A stretch of 64,000 bases of DNA, from contig JAZUFZ010000026.1 in NCBI GenBank assembly GCA_045640985.1, positions 61,304 to 125,303 on the forward strand. Reading direction: 5' to 3'. Positions within the stretch are counted from its first letter, which is position 1. Every line of letters begins with the position of its first letter. Both the position numbers and the translations under genes were made by a program. Below are positions 44,222-53,130 of the stretch, one piece after another. The DNA is from Colimorpha sp045640985. GTDB taxonomy: Bacteria > Bacteroidota > Bacteroidia > Bacteroidales > P3. The notes beneath the pieces were generated by a model, which saw only the letters and a list, made by a program, of their open reading frames with translations, was not told the origin of the DNA and did not search any database.

Positions 44222-45417
44222 TATTCCTTATTTTTGAATGGGGCTATTGCCCTGTTGAAGATTCCAGTCATATAGGCGATTGCAAGACCGTAATTGGTGA
44301 CGGGTATTCCCGCTTCCAGGGCGGGCATCAGCCGCGCGAGCAGCTGCTGGGAACTCACTACACAGCCTCCACATTGGATTACCAGCTTATATTCATCTAT
44401 CGGATACTGCGACTGTCCCAATCCTGCCACTACCTCACATTGAAGTTCCTTTCCTGTATGTTTTTTCAGCAGACGGGGAATCTTCACTCTTCCGATATCC
44501 TCGCAGGTAACATCATGGGTACAGCTTTCGAGTATCAACACCCGGTCGCCGTCCTGAAGGCGGTCAATCTGAGGTGTTCCTTGTATATAGTTCTCAAACG
44601 GTCCTTTGGAGCGAGCCAGCACAATACTGAAACTGGTGAGTTCCACCTCCTTCGGCACCAGTTTCTCCACCATGGGAAACACCTGGCTGTCGGTAATGAC
44701 CAGACGCGGTCTGGATTTCAAACCGGACAGCATCGTGGGCAGTTCTTCCGGCTGACAGAATAACGCCCGGGCATGAAGGTCCATCAAATTCCGAAGCACT
44801 TGCACCTGAGGCAATATCATCCTTCCTTCGGGGGCGGAAGCGTCTATCGGCGTCACCAGCACTACGGCATCATCCGCCCTCACGATGCCGTCAAGCAGAC
44901 CTTTCCTGACATAACTGCCCTTGGGAAGCATGGCCGCCACCATCTGGCGCAACGGATCGCGGAGCTTCTCGTTCTTTACGGAAAGCACAAATACATCTTT
45001 ATGATACGTCGCCTCTATATCTGCCAGGAGACCGGCATCCGGAGATGCCATATCGGCACGGGAGTATATCAGAAGATAAGGCTTTCCTGCCTCTTCGCAC
45101 CGCTGCACAAGATTTCGTTCCTCGCTGCCAAAACGATTGTCGGTAAACAATATCAATGCGAGATCACATTGTTTCAGCATCTCGTAAGACCGCATAATCC
45201 GCATTCTTCCCAGATCATCCTCGACATCATCTACTCCCGCCGTGTCAATCCACACCACGGGTCCTACCCCTCTGAGTTCCATACGTTTTCTTACCGGGTC
45301 GGTTGTAGTACCAGCCACATCCGACACGATTGATGTGTTCTGGGCCGTAAGGAAGTTCACCAGGGAACTTTTACCATAGTTCCGTCTCCCGAAGACTCCT
45401 ATATGCGGTGCATCCAT
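44221..45417 (-). CDS. hydF: [FeFe]-hydrogenase maturation GTPase HydF
   Basis: Scaffold GTPase that assembles and delivers the 2Fe subcluster; 398 residues. The GTPase domain has GRRNYGKSSLVN (P-loop), DVAGTTTDPV and WIDTAGVDD. The C-terminal iron-sulfur region contains ESCTHD and QCGGC, the CxH and CxxC ligands of HydF. The middle segment is the HydF dimerisation domain. It lies between a T9SS type A gene (17 bp upstream) and folA. With hydE elsewhere in this window it implies an [FeFe] hydrogenase in the genome. Confidence 0.95.
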   Translation of the reverse strand: MDAPHIGVFGRRNYGKSSLVNFLTAQNTSIVSDVAGTTTDPVRKRMELRGVGPVVWIDTAGVDDVEDDLGRMRIMRSYEMLKQCDLALILFTDNRFGSEERNLVQRCEEAGKPYLLIYSRADMASPDAGLLADIEATYHKDVFVLSVKNEKLRDPLRQMVAAMLPKGSYVRKGLLDGIVRADDAVVLVTPIDASAPEGRMILPQVQVLRNLMDLHARALFCQPEELPTMLSGLKSRPRLVITDSQVFPMVEKLVPKEVELTSFSIVLARSKGPFENYIQGTPQIDRLQDGDRVLILESCTHDVTCEDIGRVKIPRLLKKHTGKELQCEVVAGLGQSQYPIDEYKLVIQCGGCVVSSQQLLARLMPALEAGIPVTNYGLAIAYMTGIFNRAIAPFKNKE

Positions 45418-45434
45418 ATATTCATACTATTTTT

Positions 45435-46655
45435 TTATTCGACAACGATTTTCTGCGCAGTACCATCTACCCATATCAGATAGATGCCTTTTTCCACACC
45501 AGACAGATCCAGAACGGCCTTACCGCTTTCCTCATGAATATCAACATTCCGTATCACGCAGCCTTTCATATCCACGAGTTTCGCATTTTTCATATTTTCG
45601 CCTTCCAGATTTACCTTGGTACTGGCAGGATTGGGATAAATCCGGAACCTGGACTGGGGTATCGTTTCAACTGCAAGGTCCTCCGGACTTGCGGGAACAT
45701 CCGTTTCTACAGTAATGGTATAGGTATGGCTGGTAAGATTATCCTCCCCTACCACATAAATCCTATACTGAACGGTAGTATCGTCTATATCGATTCTTTC
45801 CGTACTTACGCGGGTATCCGCCACTTCGGGAACAGCCTCTATGTCAAGCCAGCGCGCATATCTCATTGAATCGAGATGCATCGTATAGTCGAGACGGCCT
45901 TTCTCAAAGCCTTCAACCTCGGTACCGTTCACAGCCAGACGGGTCAGCCAGGCACTGTATATCAGTTCAAAATCATCCACGCTCAACGAATCCCACGCAT
46001 CTCCGCCCCCCTGGGTCATGTGAGAACTCATGGAAATCAAAAGATAGGCAGGAGCCGCAGTACCGCTATATTCAAACGGAACCCGCATCTGGGTCCATCC
46101 TGAGGTATTACCCATTCTTATTACCGCTTTTCCGGCATAGCAGCCCGGCGTATTGATATCGTTAGGGTCCTTGAAATCATTATTGCCATGAACCACACAG
46201 GTAATAGAGCCCTTGGAAGCCGAATTGGCAGCATTGTATCTCACCCACACATACAGCGAATCAGGGGTAGCCGTAAACGCCTGCGAGAAGTCGGAATTTC
46301 CGCGCTGGGTATAATTGTAGTTACTCTCACTCGTCGGGGTCATGCTTCCCGCATGAATGCGTCCTATAGTCATATTTCCGTTTGCCTTCACTCCCAGAAT
46401 GGACTTGGTATAAATGGTCAGGTAGGAACTTCCCGCAGAACCTGGACGGCCTCCGTTGCGATGATAGTGATGTGGCGAAGATGCCATACCTGCAAAGTTA
46501 CCGTCAGAAGTAGCAAAGGAATTCCAATGGGTAGGCTCGGCATCAATGGCAGTATTGTCCCACTGTTCAAAACCGGGATTGAGCGGCTGGAAATTCTGAC
46601 CGTTCATAATGAAGGGCTGCAAGGCAAGCAATAGCAATAAAAATCGAGTTTTCAT
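45435..46655 (-). CDS. Secreted PCMD-like protein with T9SS type A sorting domain
   Basis: 406 residues with signal peptide MKTRFLLLLLALQPFIMNGQ. The N-terminal part (GFEQWDN ... HWNSFATSDG ... YLTIYTKSILG) resembles the PCMD putative carbohydrate-metabolism domain of Bacteroidota surface proteins. A middle cadherin-like stretch follows. The C-terminal 75 residues (FRIYPNPASTKVNLEG ... KGIYLIWV) are a type A T9SS sorting domain. It heads an operon with hydF and folA, which is an odd combination. The ATG at 46655 begins the signal peptide. Confidence 0.82.
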   Translation of the reverse strand: MKTRFLLLLLALQPFIMNGQNFQPLNPGFEQWDNTAIDAEPTHWNSFATSDGNFAGMASSPHHYHRNGGRPGSAGSSYLTIYTKSILGVKANGNMTIGRIHAGSMTPTSESNYNYTQRGNSDFSQAFTATPDSLYVWVRYNAANSASKGSITCVVHGNNDFKDPNDINTPGCYAGKAVIRMGNTSGWTQMRVPFEYSGTAAPAYLLISMSSHMTQGGGDAWDSLSVDDFELIYSAWLTRLAVNGTEVEGFEKGRLDYTMHLDSMRYARWLDIEAVPEVADTRVSTERIDIDDTTVQYRIYVVGEDNLTSHTYTITVETDVPASPEDLAVETIPQSRFRIYPNPASTKVNLEGENMKNAKLVDMKGCVIRNVDIHEESGKAVLDLSGVEKGIYLIWVDGTAQKIVVE

Positions 46656-46740
46656 TCTGTAATATCTTGTTGGTAATATATACTTATTTTTCAAACGGCT
46701 ACATAGAAATACAGCCGTAATCTCATAGAGAATACGACTG

Positions 46741-46748
46741 CAAAATTA
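46741..46748 (-). promoter_or_regulatory. -7 box for the T9SS-hydF-folA unit
   Basis: The reverse strand reads TAATTTTG, giving a leader of about 80 nt. Confidence 0.65.
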
Positions 46749-46895
46749 CACATTTTTTTTGATATTTCAGATGTTTTTCTGGATTTTTTTCACACTTTCT
46801 TTTCATTCTCCAGTCGCGGTCTGACTGGCTTTTTGAATATCAGGAAGTTAATATTCGTCCTGAATAATCTGCACTTCGGAAAGTTACTTATAGCG

Positions 46896-49697
46896 TCAGA
46901 ATGGGAGAAATCCTATTCCGATATTGAGCATAAAGATATTCTGCATCCAGAGTTTCTGCGAGAATGCCAGATTGTTATACCAGCGTTGGTCGCGGAGTGC
47001 GTATTTGTCCGGATTGAACGGCAGCCGGCCGATCAGCCCCACATTCATGCCGATATTCAGTACCAGAAAATCGTGTATGACATAATTGCGGCCGAACTCG
47101 ATGTTGAGTCCGACAGCCCATTCGCGGACCTGATCATCATGGTCGAGCAGATGGGGATTGTTGAGGGTATCGAGCATCGAAGTATGGTACTGAGCCGTGA
47201 GACCCCAGTAGGTGCCCACGGGAGCTATCTGCGCATATTTGCGGAAGCCGAGTCCGAAGGAGTAGATATCATGTTTCTGAATCGATTCGGGAAAACTGGT
47301 TTCATCATAATAGCCGCCACCGTAATACTCGTTGTGAATTATCTGGGTGTAGTACTCATTCTGCATGGTTTTGCTCCACGAGGCAGTAGCACGCAATGAA
47401 ATATTCTGGTTGATAAGACATTCGAGGTTGAAGCGCGGTCGAAGCTGGAAGAGCGAAGTCCGGTGAGCATCAGAAGCAAAGGCCAGGAATCCATCGTGGT
47501 TTTCGCCCTGGTTGAATCCCAGTACCATATCGGCTCCCACAATGAGATGCCGGCCCATAAAGGTAGATTTATCATTACCCTTGGCACTCTGCATATTGTC
47601 ATAGATAGAGCCTTTCAGTAATGCGTCGTAATCGGCGAGATCGTATTCATATACTTTGGAACTGAGCAATTGTCCGGAAGAAGCATCAACATAGACCGAC
47701 TGCACAAGCGTATTCTCGTAGCCGCTGCACAAGGACGAGACTACCAGCGGTACAAACAGTGGCGGTAAAATCACCATTCCTGCTATCTCAAAAGATGATA
47801 TAGGCGCATGGTTATTCTCTAAATTGAGCACCTGGGTAAGATTGATTCGGTCGGCGTTGTAGCGCTCCACCAGTTTATTCATCTCGGGCTGCTGGGTCAG
47901 GCATCGGTTGAACCTGCCACGCGACTGCCAGAACTCATTGACCCACTCATTAATCACCACAAAGTCGTTATACTGCTCATCTGTAGAGTCCTGACGCAAG
48001 CCCTGGTCGGAAAAGTCCACCACGCCGAGTCCTTCCTTTTCTGCCACCGAGAAAAGAATGTCCCTGAGGGCACTCTCCCGCCGGTCGCTTTTGGCTATTT
48101 TCAAATGGTCATCATTTCCTACAAAATATTCGGCGGCATAGACAAACATGTTTTTGCCATCATCAGCCATATCAACGGCCGTATCGCCGGCGTGGAGCAT
48201 ACAGCTGTCCATATAAGGTTTCAGACGGGCATCGGTCTCCATCATATCGGTGAAGAAGAACGCCTGACGGCTGGCATTGTTCTGCTTTTTGCGCTTGGCC
48301 TTGATCTTATCGTATTTACTCAGAGACTGCGACTCTGTATCAACAGTCGTCTTCACAGTATCGAACCGGTCGGTGAATGTGATAGTAGAGAACCCGTGTT
48401 TGCGGCTCAGGTCCTTCATGGCATCCTGAGTCATGAGCGTGAGGTTGGCATCATCCGGATAATGCTTGTGGGCATTCCACAACTCGCGCACGGCCAGCAT
48501 ATTCAGTTCGTCCTTCTTCACTTTTCTCAGGAAATAGTAGGCCTGCTGCATCTCGCCTTCCTTGGTCTTGTAGTCTCCTGCCGCATCGTTGTTGCCGTCC
48601 ATACTGCGGAACTTGCTCACGCCATACAGCGCCTCGGCTTTGGCTTTGGCCAGATAGTCGTTGTCGGGCAGATAGCGCTGCATGACCAGACTGTTGTAAA
48701 GCGCACGGGAGAATTGGGCATAGATAAGGTCCTGCCGTATGCACTCCAGGCGGGCCATATCGCGCAAAGTATTGAACTGACGGATATCCATAGTAACGAA
48801 CTTCTGTCCGCCGCTGCGTCCGCTGAGTATGCGCTCGCAGGCCTGGCGGCGTTTCAGCAGATTGGGATGGGTACTTTTTGAATCGTCGTAGTCGTCGCGG
48901 GCGGTAATAGGAGCCACGTTCTCCAGGAAATAGTCGCTGGGGAAATGGTAATATCTCGTATCAAAGAAACTTGTGTCGATAACCATCTCGTCAAACGGAA
49001 GATATCCGTACTGCAGCACATCGAACACGCCGTCCACTGAGTTCTGTATATATGGACTGTCTTTGTAGAACAGTTCCAGGCAGAGTCGGTCGGCCTCGTT
49101 CTCCATTTCGTGACTGCGGTTGTGATAACGCACAAAGTCCAGCAGTTCCTGCTCGACTTCACTCCTGCGGTCTGACTTTTTGCTACGCGAGGTGATGGTC
49201 TCCCAGTTGTGGTTCTTATAATAATGTATAGCCTCGTGGCCGAGGATGAAGGCAATCTGCGACTCGTTCTCCACTTGTGCCAGAAGGCCTGTGGTTACAA
49301 AGAGCATTCCCTGTCCGGTCATGAACGCATTAACTTCGGGCGACTTGAGGGTATAGATGCGGATGCTCTGGCGCAGCTCGGGATAGTTGCAGAGGAGCGT
49401 ATCGGCTATGCGGTTGAGCATCAGCGTCAGCGGGTCGCCATAGAGCACACGGCCGCTGGCTGTAAGCTTGTTGATATAGTAGGAGGCGTTGAGCACCTGG
49501 TCGCGGTTCTCAAGTTTGCCGTCGTTGTATTCGCGGGCCCGCTGCTTGTCCTGGTCATAGAGTTCGTCCAGCGTGAGGCGGAGGTCCCGCGGTATGGGGC
49601 CTTGCGACTTGATGCCCGAGAAATGGCTGAGGTCGCTCTGCGCCCTCATCACCAGCGCACAGCACAAGATAGCCGCCAGACTGAAAATCCGTTTCAT
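46896..49697 (-). CDS. M48-family metallopeptidase fused to a predicted outer-membrane barrel
   Basis: 933 residues with a signal peptide (MKRIFSLAAILCCALVMRAQS). Residues 60-300 form an M48-type peptidase with the zinc motif HEAIH near 154 and the third-ligand region HEMENEADRLCLELF. A long helical middle part follows. The C-terminal 220 residues (about 712-933) show alternating hydrophobic strands rich in aromatic residues, starting LIVGADMVLGF and ending FMLNIGIGFLPF with a terminal Phe, as expected of an outer-membrane beta-barrel. The barrel call is inferred from composition. The upstream gene ends 6 bp before it. Confidence 0.8.
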   Translation of the reverse strand: MKRIFSLAAILCCALVMRAQSDLSHFSGIKSQGPIPRDLRLTLDELYDQDKQRAREYNDGKLENRDQVLNASYYINKLTASGRVLYGDPLTLMLNRIADTLLCNYPELRQSIRIYTLKSPEVNAFMTGQGMLFVTTGLLAQVENESQIAFILGHEAIHYYKNHNWETITSRSKKSDRRSEVEQELLDFVRYHNRSHEMENEADRLCLELFYKDSPYIQNSVDGVFDVLQYGYLPFDEMVIDTSFFDTRYYHFPSDYFLENVAPITARDDYDDSKSTHPNLLKRRQACERILSGRSGGQKFVTMDIRQFNTLRDMARLECIRQDLIYAQFSRALYNSLVMQRYLPDNDYLAKAKAEALYGVSKFRSMDGNNDAAGDYKTKEGEMQQAYYFLRKVKKDELNMLAVRELWNAHKHYPDDANLTLMTQDAMKDLSRKHGFSTITFTDRFDTVKTTVDTESQSLSKYDKIKAKRKKQNNASRQAFFFTDMMETDARLKPYMDSCMLHAGDTAVDMADDGKNMFVYAAEYFVGNDDHLKIAKSDRRESALRDILFSVAEKEGLGVVDFSDQGLRQDSTDEQYNDFVVINEWVNEFWQSRGRFNRCLTQQPEMNKLVERYNADRINLTQVLNLENNHAPISSFEIAGMVILPPLFVPLVVSSLCSGYENTLVQSVYVDASSGQLLSSKVYEYDLADYDALLKGSIYDNMQSAKGNDKSTFMGRHLIVGADMVLGFNQGENHDGFLAFASDAHRTSLFQLRPRFNLECLINQNISLRATASWSKTMQNEYYTQIIHNEYYGGGYYDETSFPESIQKHDIYSFGLGFRKYAQIAPVGTYWGLTAQYHTSMLDTLNNPHLLDHDDQVREWAVGLNIEFGRNYVIHDFLVLNIGMNVGLIGRLPFNPDKYALRDQRWYNNLAFSQKLWMQNIFMLNIGIGFLPF

Positions 49698-49703
49698 ACT
49701 CTG

Positions 49704-51164
49704 TTAGTTCTGCTTGTTAAAGATCATCAGTCCGCTTTTCTTATCACCGGAATAGATCAGATAATAATGGTCGTCTAACCAATTTGGCGAGCCGCCTGCC
49801 AGAATACCGGTCTGCTTGGGTGCCACGATGGTCTTTCCTTTCATTCCTCCTTCGCCAAAGGTGTACATTACCAGGTCATTGGAATTCTTGAGAGGGTTCT
49901 TTTTCTTCTGGACCTTTTCAATACTGTATTCCAGACTGGCTTTGCTGTCCTCGCTGAGGAAGAGGAATACGTTGTCTCCGTCGGCCATCATGGGCTGGGA
50001 GAACGACATATTTGAATTGGCTTTCTCGAAATGGCGGATGGGATAGTTCCAGGTCACTTCGCCCAGACTGTTCACACCGAAGGTGAGCAGTCCGCCTTGG
50101 GTGTAATATTCTGTGTTTCCACCATTCTGGTTGGTGATGACGGTATGGGTGAGGTTGGACAGCGCCATGGCTCCGCCATAGGAAGTGGCTGCGTGGCTCA
50201 CCACCGAAAGCGGATCGCAATATTTAAAGTCGCCCGAACGTTTGCCCAAGTTCTGGATCACGCGGATTTCGTCGGGCGTAAGATTCTTGAAATCAGAGCC
50301 GGCGAGTCGGCCGGTCTTCATGTTATAGCTCATGCCGAAATAGCCTTTCACCACTCTTGACTGACTATTGTCCGCATAGAGGCTCGTGCCGCCCACCACG
50401 ATACAGTCGTCCACCACGTTGAGCAGACGCATGGTTCCTACATAGCTGGGGGCCTCTACATAATATTGATAATTGTCGTCCTCGTTGAGTTTGGCAAAAT
50501 AAACCTTGTTATTGGCAGCATCGGCCATATAGATATCGCCTTCGTTGCTTACCCAGACGCCGTAGCAGCTCGCGAATGCCGGCTCACGGTCCCAGAGCAC
50601 GGCCAGATGGTCATCGAGCAGGAACACGCGGCTCGCGGCCTCCGTCTTGCGGCTGGCAGTAAGCGCCATCAGCGCGGTAAAACTGCCATCTTCCGAAACG
50701 GCGGTCCAGCAGAGATCCAGTCCCATAATGGGTTCCTCGTGAGTATAGAGCACCTCTTCACCCTTGGCCTGCAGCGTAGCCTTGTCCAGAATGACGCGTT
50801 TGACAACCAGCTGTTTCTTCTCCCAGTACTTCACCAGCAGCACCACCTCGTCGTCAGCCATACTGGCAGTCAGCAGGTCGTATGAACGGCTGCCCTCCAG
50901 CACAAATTCCTGCTTCACATTGAGGCTTTGGTCCACCCAGCGAACCATGATGTCGTCCTGCACACGTGCGACGAACAGATTCTTGAAGGAGCGGGAAGTA
51001 ACCAGCAGATTTCCGTCCTCCTCGGCCACGAACCTGGTGGCGGTTCCGGCATAGACGTCAAAGGCTTTTGAGGTTTGGTCATTGAGAATGTAGTTGGGCG
51101 AGGATTGAGCCCAAGCGCTCAGCAGGAGCGACATCAGAACAGAAAGAAGTACGAACTTTTTCAT
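49704..51164 (-). CDS. Secreted protein of unknown function, partner of the M48-barrel protein
   Basis: 486 residues with a signal peptide (MKKFVLLSVLMSLLLSAWAQS). The body consists of repeated short beta segments (GNLLVTSRS, FVARVQDD, VVLLVKYWEK) and looks like a WD40/beta-propeller-like or YncE-like periplasmic protein, but no family can be named with confidence. It is the first gene of the two-gene unit with the M48-barrel protein. A second ATG at 51167 would add one residue. Confidence 0.72.
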   Translation of the reverse strand: MKKFVLLSVLMSLLLSAWAQSSPNYILNDQTSKAFDVYAGTATRFVAEEDGNLLVTSRSFKNLFVARVQDDIMVRWVDQSLNVKQEFVLEGSRSYDLLTASMADDEVVLLVKYWEKKQLVVKRVILDKATLQAKGEEVLYTHEEPIMGLDLCWTAVSEDGSFTALMALTASRKTEAASRVFLLDDHLAVLWDREPAFASCYGVWVSNEGDIYMADAANNKVYFAKLNEDDNYQYYVEAPSYVGTMRLLNVVDDCIVVGGTSLYADNSQSRVVKGYFGMSYNMKTGRLAGSDFKNLTPDEIRVIQNLGKRSGDFKYCDPLSVVSHAATSYGGAMALSNLTHTVITNQNGGNTEYYTQGGLLTFGVNSLGEVTWNYPIRHFEKANSNMSFSQPMMADGDNVFLFLSEDSKASLEYSIEKVQKKKNPLKNSNDLVMYTFGEGGMKGKTIVAPKQTGILAGGSPNWLDDHYYLIYSGDKKSGLMIFNKQN

Positions 51165-51256
51165 CATAAATACGGAGGGCTCCATGGATTTTCCTTTGGC
51201 TTTCCAGATGGGTAGAGCCCATTGCCCCATCAGTCCGCCCTATTGTTTTCGGATTG

Positions 51257-51264
51257 CAAAATTA
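51257..51264 (-). promoter_or_regulatory. -7 box for the two-gene M48 unit
   Basis: The reverse strand reads TAATTTTG, with a leader of about 85 nt. Confidence 0.65.
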
Positions 51265-51576
51265 CACAATTTTTCTCACATAACCGCCATTTTAACGATT
51301 AAATTTTATAGAAATTGCAATACGGTTGATTTTCAGCCGGTTCAGCCATACAAAACCATTCCGGAAATCCAGAAGAAACCAAAAATGGCTCTCCAGCCGA
51401 AGCCAGAGAACCATTTCCGACAAAATAACAAACAACTCTTTTGTATCGGGAATTGCATTTTTATTGCAGAAAATCGAAAAAAAATTTTTTCTGCCCGTTT
51501 TTTTCTTCATGAAACCGATTCCGCGGCTACGTATTTTGCCTCTCGTATCCGCCCTGTGACGCCCTATCATGGAGCA

Positions 51577-51695
51577 GGTAACTCCCTCCTATCTCCAGTT
51601 TATCTTCTTTTTATCTCCACTTTATCTCTTATTCTAAGAAAAGGAGATAAAAAGAAGATAAAGTGGAGATAAAAAGAAGATAGCACGGAGATACC
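51577..51695. repeat. 11-bp-period palindromic element, copy D (119 bp)
   Basis: 55 + 9 + 55 bp with the perfectly symmetric-edged centre TTCTAAGAA. The right-hand units read cleanly as AAGGAGATAAA, AAGAAGATAAA, GTGGAGATAAA, AAGAAGATAGC and ACGGAGATACC. Centre orientation follows copy C. It lies between divergent genes. Confidence 0.92.
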
Positions 51696-51860
51696 CCTTA
51701 TCTACAGGCTCTTAAAAGGTTGGAAAAACGATTTTTGCCATCTCTTGACTGCACGGACAGGAATGGCATTTTTCACGGGTTTCCGGGGACGCTGAAAATC
51801 TTTTTTGACTGGTGTTGAAAACTTTTTTTAATTATTTTCCATAATATCAAAAAAAAGGAG

Positions 51861-51868
51861 TATCTTTG
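51861..51868 (+). promoter_or_regulatory. -7 box for serC
   Basis: TATCTTTG, with a TTG about 50 bp upstream and an A-rich leader of about 65 nt. Confidence 0.7.
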
Positions 51869-51937
51869 TATCGTCAAATTCCAAGACACAAACAGTATAA
51901 AGTATTAAAAATAAATAAATTAAAACCAAAAAAAAAC

Positions 51938-53065
51938 ATGAAGACAGCTTATAACTTTAACGCAGGTCCCTGCGTTCTGCCAAAAGAGGCAGTAGAATCC
52001 ACAATCGCTGCAATCCGTGATTTTGACAACACCGGCATCGGTTTGATGGAAATCTCACACCGTACTCCAGGTTGGGAGCGCACAATGGAAGAAACCCGTC
52101 AGCTGTGGCGTGACCTTCTGAACATTCCTGCAGAATATGAGGTAATGTTCCTCGGTGGTGGTGCAAGCACCCAGTTCATGACCGTTCCAGCAAACCTGCT
52201 GAACAAGAAGGCTGCTTACCTGCAGACCGGTGTATGGGCAAAGAAAGCCGCTAAAGAAGCTAAGAACTTCGGCGAAACCGTAATCGTTGCTTCCAGCGAA
52301 GACAAGACCTACAGCTACATTCCTAAGAATTTCATGGCAAATGTTCCTGCAGATGCTGACTATTTCCACATCACTACCAACAACACCATCTACGGTACTG
52401 AAATCAAATATGATATCGAAGGCTGCCCAACCATGCTCGTAGCCGATATGAGCTCCGATATCATGAGCCGTCCTGTTGACGTAAAGAAATATGGTCTCAT
52501 CTATGGCGGTGCCCAGAAGAACGTAGGTCCTGCCGGCGTTACCTTCGTAATCGTTCGCAGAGACGTTCTCGGCAAGATCACCGACCGCAAGTACATGAAC
52601 CCACTTCCTACCATGGTTGACTACCGCACCCATGCTACCGACGGCAGCGAGGCAGAAAGAAAGAACATCTCCATGTTCAACACTCCTCCAGTACTCCCGA
52701 TCTTCGTTATGCACGAGACTCTGAAATGGGTTAAGGACACCATCGGCGGCGTTGAGGAAATGAACAAGATCAACACCAAGAAATCCGCTATGCTTTACGA
52801 AGAAATCGACCGCAACAGCATGTTCCGCGGTACCGTAGAGTGCAAGGAAGACCGTTCTATCATGAACCACTGCTGGGTAATGGCAGAAGGCCGTGAGAAC
52901 CTCCAGGATGCTTTCATGGCATTCGCTAAGGAACGCGGCATGGTTGGTATCAAGGGTCACCGCAGCGTTGGCGGTTTCCGCGCCAGCTTGTACAATGCTT
53001 GCCCAATCGAGGCTGTAGAGGCTCTCGTACAGTGCATGCAGGACTTCGAAAAAGCTAACAAGTAA
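51938..53065 (+). CDS. serC: Phosphoserine aminotransferase
   Basis: PLP enzyme that makes phosphoserine from 3-phosphohydroxypyruvate; 375 residues. The start MKTAYNFNAGPCVLPKEA and the PLP-lysine segment YGGAQKNVGPAGV are characteristic. GHRSVGGFRASLYNA lies near the C-terminus. The open frame extends 24 codons upstream, but the ATG at 51938 begins the conserved protein. Strong codon bias suggests high expression. serA follows after a hairpin. Confidence 0.97.
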   Translation: MKTAYNFNAGPCVLPKEAVESTIAAIRDFDNTGIGLMEISHRTPGWERTMEETRQLWRDLLNIPAEYEVMFLGGGASTQFMTVPANLLNKKAAYLQTGVWAKKAAKEAKNFGETVIVASSEDKTYSYIPKNFMANVPADADYFHITTNNTIYGTEIKYDIEGCPTMLVADMSSDIMSRPVDVKKYGLIYGGAQKNVGPAGVTFVIVRRDVLGKITDRKYMNPLPTMVDYRTHATDGSEAERKNISMFNTPPVLPIFVMHETLKWVKDTIGGVEEMNKINTKKSAMLYEEIDRNSMFRGTVECKEDRSIMNHCWVMAEGRENLQDAFMAFAKERGMVGIKGHRSVGGFRASLYNACPIEAVEALVQCMQDFEKANK

Positions 53066-53079
53066 TTAACAGAATCAAT

Positions 53080-53112
53080 AAAAGGGAGGGGCCTCCAATC
53101 CCTCCCTTTTCA
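53080..53112 (+). terminator. Hairpin between serC and serA
   Basis: An 11-bp stem AAAAGGGAGGG / CCCTCCCTTTT ending in TTTT. It would terminate part or all of the serC transcript. No -7 box is visible before serA, so it may be a partial terminator that adjusts serA dosage. Confidence 0.75.
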
Positions 53113-53130
53113 ATATTTAAGCTAAAAATC

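Larger units (their letters stand above)
51165..51937. other. Divergent intergenic region upstream of serC
   Basis: About 770 bp with the minus-strand promoter at 51257, palindromic copy D and the serC promoter at 51861. The 162-residue open frame at 51184-51672 runs into the repeat and has no recognisable fold, so I treat it as spurious. Confidence 0.65.

Noticed and set aside
51184..51672. 162-residue open frame upstream of serC
   Set aside because: It crosses the start of the minus-strand gene and palindromic copy D. No domain is visible.
3254..51695. Palindromic elements as ordinary rho-independent terminators
   Set aside because: Three of four copies lie between divergent gene starts and lack the usual stem length and U-tract layout.
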